Source: Marinilabiliales bacterium
Lineage (GTDB): Bacteria; Bacteroidota; Bacteroidia; Bacteroidales; BM523
Length of the DNA: 19,757 bases
Assembly: GCA_002869425.1 (NCBI GenBank)
Contig: PKSZ01000703.1
Location: 1 to 19,757 of the forward strand
Direction: 5' to 3'
In this document: piece by piece, positions 1 to 7,318 of the stretch
Layout of the letters: every line of letters begins with the position of its first letter
Numbering within the stretch: position 1 is the first letter of the stretch
The notes under the pieces: generated by a model
The model's database searches: none
What the model saw: only the letters and a program-made list of their open reading frames with translations
What the model was told of the DNA's origin: nothing
Program-made: the position numbers and the translations under genes

Positions 1-359
1 AATGCCCTGTAATATAACCTTGTACCCCAGGGCTTGTAAATTCCCATTTCTCCAACGATTAAAAAAGCATAGATAAGTAAAAACAGAAATGCTGTTATGT
101 TGACTATACTTGTTGCCAGACTATTTATTCTCCTATTTCCGCTAATGATTATCCATATATACTGAATTAGTAGAATATATCCTGTTGCAGACAAATCCAG
201 CTTAATTGCATAAAAATAGGAAAGTAAAATCGGCCCAATACCTATGTTTTCTCTTAAGATTTCATCATAATTAAACAATAGGTAAAGCGTGCGAATAAAT
301 GCAAAAAAAGCAAGCCAAAACAAGATATGTTTAGCAATATTTATAAAATAGTATTTCAT
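1..359 (-). CDS. LTA synthase/sulfatase family membrane protein, N-terminal part (cut by window edge)
   Basis: An open frame starts at ATG 359 on the minus strand and runs without a stop to the window edge, giving about 119 residues. The product is very hydrophobic and begins MKYYFINIAKHILFWLAFF. It has several predicted membrane helices in a row. The pattern of a first helix ending FIRTLYLLFNYDE, then FYAIKLDLSATGYILL, then a later GEMGIYKPWGTRL resembles the N-terminal membrane domain of Bacteroidota LTA-synthase-like sulfatases, where the last motif (roughly AELGxYxxWGTKLNYKAL) precedes the extracellular sulfatase domain. The family makes phosphoglycerol-type transfers to cell-surface polymers. 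The catalytic domain lies outside the window, so the assignment rests on the N-terminus only. The gene is divergent from the alcohol dehydrogenase at 481, with about 120 bases between them. Confidence 0.6.
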   Translation of the reverse strand, partial: MKYYFINIAKHILFWLAFFAFIRTLYLLFNYDEILRENIGIGPILLSYFYAIKLDLSATGYILLIQYIWIIISGNRRINSLATSIVNITAFLFLLIYAFLIVGEMGIYKPWGTRLYYRA

Positions 360-408
360 ATACCAGCTTTATTAACATTTTACACATGCAATCTATACTA
401 TGATTACA

Positions 409-416
409 TATCTTTG
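409..416 (+). promoter_or_regulatory. candidate -7 box TATCTTTG upstream of the alcohol dehydrogenase gene
   Basis: TATCTTTG matches the Bacteroidota -7 consensus TAnnTTTG and lies 64 bases before the ATG at 481, in the divergent spacer. I see no good TTTG at the -33 position, so this is only a weak promoter call. Confidence 0.35.
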
Positions 417-480
417 TCACAAAATAAATGAAAATAGAACAAAACATATCGTTATTTACAATTATTAACATTACCATACC

Positions 481-1620
481 ATGAATAATTTCACATATTT
501 CAATCCAACGAAAGTTCATTTTGGAAGAGAATCGATAAATAAATTAGGAGATCTAGCTCAAAAGACAGGAAGTAAAGCTCTGTTAATGTATGGAGGAGGT
601 TCCATCAAGAATAATGGAATATATGATAAAATTATTCATCAATTGGCTGAAAATAGTATTGAAGTAGTTGAATACGCTGGCATTAAATCCAATCCGGTAT
701 ATCAGGATGTAAATTCTGCACGTGATCTTGCAATTAAAACAAATACAGACATGATTATTGCAGTAGGTGGCGGCAGTGTGATTGACTCAGCAAAAATTGC
801 GGCATTGGTAGTACCTGAAAAAATGGATGCATGGGATATTATGACAGGAAAAACAAAACCCACCAAAGCATTACCCATCATTACAGTTCTTACGCTAGCA
901 GCAACAGGTTCTGAAATGAATCAATTTGCAGTATTGCAAAATCATGAAGAAAAAGCAAAAAAGGGCTTTGGACATCCCGCCTGCTACCCTAAACATTCCA
1001 TACTGGATCCTGAATTAACATACAGTGTTCCAAAAGATTACACAGCTTATGGAATAGTAGATCTTATTGCTCATGCACTAGAGGCATACTTTGGTGATGG
1101 AGAATGCGGTATAGCAGACAGAATCGTAGAATCCATTATCAAAGAAAGTATCGCATTTGCACCCAAGGTATTGAACGAACCCAATAATTATGACTACCGG
1201 GCTAATATAATGTGGCTGGCAACAAGTGCACTAAATGGTATCACCACATACGGTAAAACTACTGGAGATTGGGGAGTACACGATATTGGTCATGTTTTAT
1301 CCTTATTGTATGATATACCTCATGGTGCTAGTCTTAGCATTGCATATCCAGCCTGGCTAAAATTAATGAAGAATAAACATGAAGACAAGATCAACAGACT
1401 GGGAGAAGAAGTATTTGATTGTTTTCAGGCAGATGATACCATTAGCGGATTTGAAGGTTTTTTCAAGGCCATTGGTAGCCCTATAAGATTATCAGAAATA
1501 AATATTGGCAAAGAAAAACATACAGAAATACTTAAGCAGATGAAATTAAATAAGGTAAGTGGCTACGTAAACAAACTGGAAGAAAAAAACTACCCTGTTC
1601 TAATTGATTTTATGGCTTAG
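481..1620 (+). CDS. iron-containing alcohol dehydrogenase, YqhD/BdhA type
   Basis: This 379-residue protein is a full-length group III metal-dependent alcohol dehydrogenase, which typically reduces aldehydes with NAD(P)H in the cytoplasm. The N-terminal nucleotide-binding half shows YGGGSIKNNGIYD (37-49) and AVGGGSVIDSAK (94-105). The C-terminal metal domain shows the ligand set D194, H198 (DLIAHALEAYF), H267 (GVHDIGH) and H281 (PHGASLS). These match the numbering of the metal ligands known for E. coli YqhD, which has a similar length. The GGGS near residue 40 is typical of NADP-preferring members. No Shine-Dalgarno sequence precedes the ATG, which is normal for the phylum. It ends in TAG at the usual family length, and its last four bases overlap the end of the convergent PKD gene. 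The physiological substrate cannot be read from sequence. Confidence 0.93.
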   Translation: MNNFTYFNPTKVHFGRESINKLGDLAQKTGSKALLMYGGGSIKNNGIYDKIIHQLAENSIEVVEYAGIKSNPVYQDVNSARDLAIKTNTDMIIAVGGGSVIDSAKIAALVVPEKMDAWDIMTGKTKPTKALPIITVLTLAATGSEMNQFAVLQNHEEKAKKGFGHPACYPKHSILDPELTYSVPKDYTAYGIVDLIAHALEAYFGDGECGIADRIVESIIKESIAFAPKVLNEPNNYDYRANIMWLATSALNGITTYGKTTGDWGVHDIGHVLSLLYDIPHGASLSIAYPAWLKLMKNKHEDKINRLGEEVFDCFQADDTISGFEGFFKAIGSPIRLSEINIGKEKHTEILKQMKLNKVSGYVNKLEEKNYPVLIDFMA

Positions 1621-4600
1621 CGCATCAGGTTAATGGTGCCTTTTTTCTGTTTTTCATCGCCATTGAAATATTTTACAGTGGCTGTATAAACGTAAGTATC
1701 TACATTCTGAAGTTTACCTTTATAGTATCCATCCCATCCTTTATCGTGAATATCTTCCGTAAAGAAAACACGTTCACCCCAACGATTGTATATGCTAAAT
1801 TCTACGAGTTCCTTTATTCCCAATCCTTTTACCATCACAAACTGATTATCGTTTCCACTTCCCGGTGTAAATGCCGAAGGTACGTCAATGGCATACTCCT
1901 CAATAACTGTAACCACTACATCTTCTGTTACCATATGACAATTCAGGCTATCCGTAACATGAACTGTATATGTTGTAGTTTCTAAAGGACTAACTACCGG
2001 AATTTCACAATCGATGCAGGTAATATAAGTTGGTGGAACCCACTCAAAAACACAATTTTCCTGGTCAGAATGGGCATAGATCTCCGTACTTTCTCCAAGA
2101 TATATCACCGTATCTTCAGCATGATCCAAAACCAACTCCTCATGTATGTTCACTACCATACTTGTATCATTAGTACAACCATTTTCATCCCAAATCTGGT
2201 ATGTAAACTGCGTAGCTTGATCTGGTTCAGCAATGGGTGTATTAACATTTGCATCATCCAGGTTATCTGAAGGTATCCACTGAACAGAATCAGCTGCAAT
2301 TCCCCATAATTGAGCCTGATCATACTGACAAATTAATGTATCAGCCATGATATCAATTTCAGGTGTAGGATAAACATAAATATTCTTCGAAACCTGATCA
2401 TTACAACCAATTGCCAGATCGAGTATAGAAAGAACAACCTGATAGGTGCCTGATTCGTTAAATGCATGTACTGGTGATTCTTCATCAGAAGAATTACCGT
2501 CAGCAAAATTCCAATAATACGTAAGATCTGTACCCTGAGACATATTTATAAACTGAACGTCTCCCAAAGGTTCACACCCCACTGTATCTTCATCTTCCGG
2601 ACCACGAGTAAAAATTGCCTCGACCTCATACACAAATACAGAGTCTTCAGCAATGGTAAAACAAGTCAATTCATTATCGCTGTATGCCCACAGGTTTGTT
2701 GTAATCCATCCTGTTTGGTCATAAGCATGAAAAGCCGGACTATCCTGACCTCCTGTTCCATCGCCAAAATCCCAGTTATAATGCAAAACACTGGCTGTAT
2801 CTACCAAATTGAAATTAACTGTGTCTCCAATGCAAATGGAATCCGGACTTGACTCAAATGATGCAACAGGACCACCTATTAGGATACTATCTTCAATCAT
2901 AAAAGTATCTCTACATCCAAAGCTGGTTTCGATTTGTAAATATGGCATATAACTACCTGGTTCTGAATACTCGTAAAATGCCTCATCCGGCAGATGCGAT
3001 ATATTGTCATTCTCTCCAAAATTCCATGTCCACTCACTAATATATCCGGTGGAATCTAAAGAATAGAAGGATACATACAAAGGAGCACAATCTGTATAAG
3101 TTGTGTCTGCAGCAAAACCAGCATAAGGTCGTTGAACATATATGATATAATCCTTTGTGGTGTCTACTTCACAGCCAAAATCCTCTGCAATATTTAAATT
3201 GACACTAAAAAAACCTGTATCCTGATATACGTGAAATGGTTCATGATCTGCAATGGAATCTCCATCTCCAAAATTCCAGTAATAATTCAGGTGACTATTG
3301 GGTAGCGTAGCTGAAGATGAATCGTAAAAATAGACTGTATCGCCAAGACACAATGTTGAATCAGAAAGCCAGAAATTTGGCTGTGGTTGAGAAGTAATAA
3401 TCAATCCGGGTTTCAATAAAGTATCTGAACATCCCAATGTGTCTGTAGCAATAAGCATTACGTAAAACTGACCATTATCAGTAAAAGTATACTCAGGATT
3501 TTGCTCTGAGGAAGAACCTGTATTTCCAAAATTCCAATCCCACTGATCAATAATTAAGTCAGACATGGCACTACCGGAAAAGTTCACATCAAATGGCACA
3601 CATCTGTTCACTGAATCATTTGTAAAAGAAACAAAAGGCTTATATACATCAATTGTCACACTAGTATCATGAGCACATTGATTGAGGTCTGTCACCGTTA
3701 AAGTAACTTCGTATTCATTGTATGTATTATCGTGATGCTGAAAGGCATGATCATCCACAGGAAAAGTACTGCCTCCTCCATCTCCAAAATCCCAGCTATA
3801 CTGAACTGCATCCTGCGACTGACTGGCATCAAACCAAATTAACTCTTCTGCACAAACAATGGTGTCAGCATGAATATCAGCCTGTATATCACGCACCTGA
3901 ACCAAAAGGCTATCAAAATACATACAACTATCCTTATGCATTATTGTATCAGGGAAAGCAGGATCGTTATAATACCAATAATTTTCAGGAAAACAGCAAG
4001 TGCTATCATTGTATGCCCATACATAAAACATATAATCCCCAGTTGTATCAAAAGTATGCGTAATGGTCGAATCAACCATTAAAGTAGTATCATTTGCAAA
4101 AACAATAGAGTCCAAAGCCAGGGTGTCCCCAACTTGCCAATACAAGTGCGTAGCACTAACCAGATCAACGTTAAAAGTATAAACATATGGGCTATCACAA
4201 TCCATTACAGGTGTAATATTCTTTATAATAGGGCCAAGAACATGTATCAGGCTATCCGTTTTTAGCGTATCGTAACATTGATTGTAACCCACAATCAGTT
4301 CAACATCCATATAACCTACTGTATCTGCTGTCAAATATGAATACATAGGGTCTTCTTCTGAACTTGAACCTGCAGGTTCACCAAAATCCCAGTACCATTC
4401 ATCAATCAGAGAATCCCTATCATAATAGGAACCATTGAAATATACATAAGACGAGTCATAAAAATACATTGTATCCGGCCATGCACATGTAATAAACGTA
4501 TTGATGCCACAACCATATGGACAAGGATCTTCTTCATCATCAGTCGCACATCCAAAAGGACAGGAATGAAAAATTGTATCGTAATAAGGTTCCTCATCCG

Positions 4601-6218
4601 GATCGCTGAACATAAAAAACTGAGGAATAGGTTTAATTCCAACCAAAACCTCTGCACTATCTGATGCTGTGCATCCGGTTTCTGTTGTAATTGTTAAATC
4701 CACCCAACACGAACCTTGATTTTGATGAATATAATCATTGTATGTAAAAGTATTGGTTGGATTTTGATCATTTGATACATTCTCTGGATCATCATCGTCA
4801 AAACTCCACTCCCAAAAAACAATGCTATCATATGAATTGCTGTTATCCGTAAAAGAAATTTCTCTGCCACATCCCTCCCATGTTGTATCAATAGAGAAAT
4901 CCACGTCAGGAAATTGTATGGTTAAGTTTTGAGAAGAAAAAGTAGAACAACCATAAATACTTTCAACTATCAATAAAATACTATAATCGCCTTCATCCGT
5001 ATATGTATGTGTAGGATTTTGTTCGTCAGATGTATAACCATCACCAAAATTCCAACTATATGATGCAGCATTCATGGATTCGTCTGTTAAATTAATATCA
5101 AGGGGCACTTCACATCCAACATCCTGACTCATAGAAAACTGCGCTTGTACCTCCTGAACAACAACTATTTTTTCAATCGTATCCACACAATTTGAATCTG
5201 AATAGACAATAAGGCTTACATTATATTCTCCAGGATCAGTATATGTATGATTGGGCTCCCAAGAAGTAGACTGTGCAGTAAAATCTCCAAAGTTCCAAAC
5301 AGCAGTTAATCCACCTAAACTTGTATTTTCAAATTGATAACTCATATCAGGACAAACAGTATCGTTCACTCCCACTGAAAAATCGGCATGAACTTCAGAC
5401 ACAGCAATATCAAGCCAAGCTGTATCTGTACACTGATTTTGATCAGTAGCAACAAGGCTTACACTATAAACGCCAATTGCATCGTAAGTTGTGCTGGTAT
5501 TAATATCCGTAGAAGTTTCTCCATTTCCCAAATCCCATTCATAAGACAATGTACTTGTTCCTGTTGATGCGTTGGTGAAATCTACATCCAAAGGAGGATA
5601 ACATGAAGAAGTCTGACTTGCAATTATTTCTGCATCCGGTTTATCTTCAACTGTAACATATGCTGATTGCTCAAAATAGCTGGTACATCCAAAAGCATCA
5701 GTTACCATCAGCGAAACATCAAAAATTCCACTTGTAACATATGTATGTGTTGTATTTTGTGTTGTTCCCGGAGCTGCACCATCCCCAAAAGACCAAATAT
5801 AAGAAGTTATTGATCCATCACCTAGTACAGTTAAATCCGTAAAATCAACCACCAATGGAGAACATCCCTGCAAATCTGAGACTGATTCAAAATTAGACTG
5901 AGGATTGGCATGAACAACAATGTAATTATTGATCTCCTTTACATCAGTATCTGTTCCATTGGTTACTTCTAATGAAACTGTATATTGACCTGGTTGAGAA
6001 TAGGTTGCAACCGGATTCTGCTGTGTAGAAGTATTACCGTTTCCAAAAGTCCACAAATACTCCAGTGTTCCCGTTCCATTGCTATTATTTATAAACTGCA
6101 CCTGAATGGAACCACAACCTTCAGTTACATTAGCCTGAAAATCAGCAGTAACCTGACCTTGGGCTGCACACACCAAAAGAATAACAATGAAAGTTATGAC
6201 TAACTTAAACAGTCTCAT
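1617..6218 (-). CDS. giant multi-PKD surface protein with type B (CHU_C) type IX secretion sorting domain
   Basis: I take ATG at 6218 as the start (MRLFKLVITFIVILL), because the three-codon extension upstream depends on a TTG. The product is about 1533 residues. A signal peptide ends near CAAQGQ. At least 13 PKD-like repeats follow, recognised by YxWxFGDG followed about 20 residues later by a HxYxxxGxYxVxLxVxD-like strand (for example YSWNFGDGYTSDEQNPTHTY). The last 90 residues carry a gliding-motility-associated C-terminal domain: VPSAFTPGSGNDNQF, FSIYNRWGERVF, GWDGYYKGK, GTINLMR. Such domains direct type IX export without the classic type A signal. The protein is rich in Asp, Thr, Ser and Cys, with about one cysteine pair per repeat. 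An unusual CPxGC-containing insert is described separately. The divergent neighbours are porP/sprF-like and porE-like genes, the expected partners of type B cargo. The role is probably adhesion or surface structure; the ligand is unknown. Confidence 0.9.
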   Translation of the reverse strand: MRLFKLVITFIVILLVCAAQGQVTADFQANVTEGCGSIQVQFINNSNGTGTLEYLWTFGNGNTSTQQNPVATYSQPGQYTVSLEVTNGTDTDVKEINNYIVVHANPQSNFESVSDLQGCSPLVVDFTDLTVLGDGSITSYIWSFGDGAAPGTTQNTTHTYVTSGIFDVSLMVTDAFGCTSYFEQSAYVTVEDKPDAEIIASQTSSCYPPLDVDFTNASTGTSTLSYEWDLGNGETSTDINTSTTYDAIGVYSVSLVATDQNQCTDTAWLDIAVSEVHADFSVGVNDTVCPDMSYQFENTSLGGLTAVWNFGDFTAQSTSWEPNHTYTDPGEYNVSLIVYSDSNCVDTIEKIVVVQEVQAQFSMSQDVGCEVPLDINLTDESMNAASYSWNFGDGYTSDEQNPTHTYTDEGDYSILLIVESIYGCSTFSSQNLTIQFPDVDFSIDTTWEGCGREISFTDNSNSYDSIVFWEWSFDDDDPENVSNDQNPTNTFTYNDYIHQNQGSCWVDLTITTETGCTASDSAEVLVGIKPIPQFFMFSDPDEEPYYDTIFHSCPFGCATDDEEDPCPYGCGINTFITCAWPDTMYFYDSSYVYFNGSYYDRDSLIDEWYWDFGEPAGSSSEEDPMYSYLTADTVGYMDVELIVGYNQCYDTLKTDSLIHVLGPIIKNITPVMDCDSPYVYTFNVDLVSATHLYWQVGDTLALDSIVFANDTTLMVDSTITHTFDTTGDYMFYVWAYNDSTCCFPENYWYYNDPAFPDTIMHKDSCMYFDSLLVQVRDIQADIHADTIVCAEELIWFDASQSQDAVQYSWDFGDGGGSTFPVDDHAFQHHDNTYNEYEVTLTVTDLNQCAHDTSVTIDVYKPFVSFTNDSVNRCVPFDVNFSGSAMSDLIIDQWDWNFGNTGSSSEQNPEYTFTDNGQFYVMLIATDTLGCSDTLLKPGLIITSQPQPNFWLSDSTLCLGDTVYFYDSSSATLPNSHLNYYWNFGDGDSIADHEPFHVYQDTGFFSVNLNIAEDFGCEVDTTKDYIIYVQRPYAGFAADTTYTDCAPLYVSFYSLDSTGYISEWTWNFGENDNISHLPDEAFYEYSEPGSYMPYLQIETSFGCRDTFMIEDSILIGGPVASFESSPDSICIGDTVNFNLVDTASVLHYNWDFGDGTGGQDSPAFHAYDQTGWITTNLWAYSDNELTCFTIAEDSVFVYEVEAIFTRGPEDEDTVGCEPLGDVQFINMSQGTDLTYYWNFADGNSSDEESPVHAFNESGTYQVVLSILDLAIGCNDQVSKNIYVYPTPEIDIMADTLICQYDQAQLWGIAADSVQWIPSDNLDDANVNTPIAEPDQATQFTYQIWDENGCTNDTSMVVNIHEELVLDHAEDTVIYLGESTEIYAHSDQENCVFEWVPPTYITCIDCEIPVVSPLETTTYTVHVTDSLNCHMVTEDVVVTVIEEYAIDVPSAFTPGSGNDNQFVMVKGLGIKELVEFSIYNRWGERVFFTEDIHDKGWDGYYKGKLQNVDTYVYTATVKYFNGDEKQKKGTINLMR

Positions 6219-6222
6219 AAAA

Positions 6223-6233
6223 CACAATTTGTG
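6223..6233. promoter_or_regulatory. perfect 11-base inverted repeat CACAATTTGTG just upstream of the PKD gene start
   Basis: CACAA-T-TTGTG is a perfect palindrome five bases upstream of the ATG at 6218 (minus strand). It overlaps the likely leader of the PKD gene and could be a protein-binding site or a tiny hairpin. Short AT-rich palindromes also occur by chance, so confidence is low. Confidence 0.2.
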
Positions 6234-6266
6234 ATGCGAAAATAAGGCTTAATATGTAAAAAACTT

Positions 6267-6274
6267 TACATTTG
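6267..6274 (+). promoter_or_regulatory. candidate -7 box TACATTTG for the porP/porE-like genes
   Basis: TACATTTG fits TAnnTTTG exactly and lies 19 bases before the GTG at 6294. The -33 element is not clear. It directly abuts the GCCTTA/TAAGGC hairpin at 6274-6290. Confidence 0.4.
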
Positions 6275-6290
6275 CCTTAAAAAATAAGGC
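6274..6290 (+). promoter_or_regulatory. hairpin GCCTTA-AAAAA-TAAGGC immediately before the porP-like start
   Basis: A six-base perfect stem with an A5 loop ends three bases before the GTG start at 6294, where it would cover the ribosome-binding region of a short leader. A third copy of the half-site, TAAGGC, lies at 6243-6248, so the 5' half could pair with either one. There is no U-tract, so it is not a terminator. It may be an operator or a translation-control hairpin; function is inference. Confidence 0.3.
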
Positions 6291-6293
6291 ATT

Positions 6294-7316
6294 GTGGTTC
6301 ATAAAACCTTGAAATACATTGTTAGTCTTATACTTGTCCTGTTAATTTCAACAGCAACATGGGCTCAGGATATTCACTTCTCTCAGTTTTATGCTGCTCC
6401 TATGGTATTAAATCCTGCAGAAACAGGTAATTTTGATGCCGACTGGAGATTTTCAAATATATATAGAAACCAATGGCGTTCCATTGATGTACCATATCAG
6501 ACAATTTCTGTTGGTTTTGATCGTCAGTTTTTCCTCTTTACTGAACGATTCAGTGGTGGTATTGATATCGTTTATGATCACTCAGTAGATGCTGCATTAA
6601 CTGTGAATAAGATATACATTTCGTTAGCCTATCATAAAAAAATTAAGGAAAACAACTTTCATTTTGGCATTCAGGGAGGTCCTGTTCTAAAGGCCTACAA
6701 CATTGATAACTTAACTTTCCCTTCGCAATGGGATCGAAATTCAGGATCATTTAACAGCAGCTTACCCAATAATGTAGCCAACAATAACGATAATCTTGCC
6801 TATGCAGATATCAATGCCGGCGTAATCTGGAGCAGAAACTTTGGACGAATCAAACCCCATATTGGTTATTCAGCATACCATATCAATTACCCTAAAGAAT
6901 CTTTTCTGGAAACAGAAAATAAGCTTCCACTAAGAAATGTGGCACATATATCAGCTTTGGTAAATATAAACGAGACAATTTTTGTAAGACCACATATTCT
7001 ATATATGGGGCATAAGAAAGCAACAGACTTAATACTTGGAACAAATCTGGGAATGAATCTGCCTACAAACCCTTTAAGCATTCAGAAAGCATTTGTAGGA
7101 GGATATTTCAGAAACGATTTTAACTTTAATGCCGATGCCACATATTTTGTGGTTGGGCTAGGCTTTAAACACCTTGAATTTGGACTAAGTTATGATGTAA
7201 ATATTTCCACGTTAAAATCAGCAACAAGTGGCCGCGGTGCTTTTGAAGTATCTGTAATTTATAAGTCAGCCAGCACAATATTGAATAAACTAACTGTTCC
7301 TTGTAACAGATATTGA
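6294..7316 (+). CDS. PorP/SprF-family type IX secretion outer-membrane protein
   Basis: This 340-residue protein begins with a signal peptide (KTLKYIVSLILVLLISTATWAQ) followed by DIHFSQFYAAPMVLNPAETGNF, the hallmark opening of the PorP/SprF family. The rest has alternating beta-strand character suited to an outer-membrane barrel, with family phrases such as YRNQWRSI near residue 58 and GLGFKHLEFGLSYDVN near the end. In Flavobacterium, SprF is needed to export SprB, and SprF-like proteins are commonly encoded beside type B CTD cargo. Here the PKD cargo gene is divergent, 75 bases away. The start is GTG at 6294: an in-frame TAA lies at 6285-6287, and the signal peptide fits. It ends TGA, and the porE-like gene begins within two or three bases, so the two are surely cotranscribed. 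This is one of several family members expected per genome, not necessarily the core PorP. Confidence 0.9.
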   Translation: MVHKTLKYIVSLILVLLISTATWAQDIHFSQFYAAPMVLNPAETGNFDADWRFSNIYRNQWRSIDVPYQTISVGFDRQFFLFTERFSGGIDIVYDHSVDAALTVNKIYISLAYHKKIKENNFHFGIQGGPVLKAYNIDNLTFPSQWDRNSGSFNSSLPNNVANNNDNLAYADINAGVIWSRNFGRIKPHIGYSAYHINYPKESFLETENKLPLRNVAHISALVNINETIFVRPHILYMGHKKATDLILGTNLGMNLPTNPLSIQKAFVGGYFRNDFNFNADATYFVVGLGFKHLEFGLSYDVNISTLKSATSGRGAFEVSVIYKSASTILNKLTVPCNRY

Positions 7317-7318
7317 TA

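Noticed and set aside
1746..4063. Several open frames of 66 to 113 codons on the plus strand and in other frames inside the PKD gene
   Set aside because: They have no recognisable domains, have odd composition, and lie fully within a well-supported 1533-residue gene. They are shadow frames.
6219..6227. A TTG start at 6227 for the PKD gene (and likewise TTG at 12970 and GTG at 11016 for other genes)
   Set aside because: An ATG a few codons downstream gives a cleaner signal peptide or the standard family N-terminus in each case.
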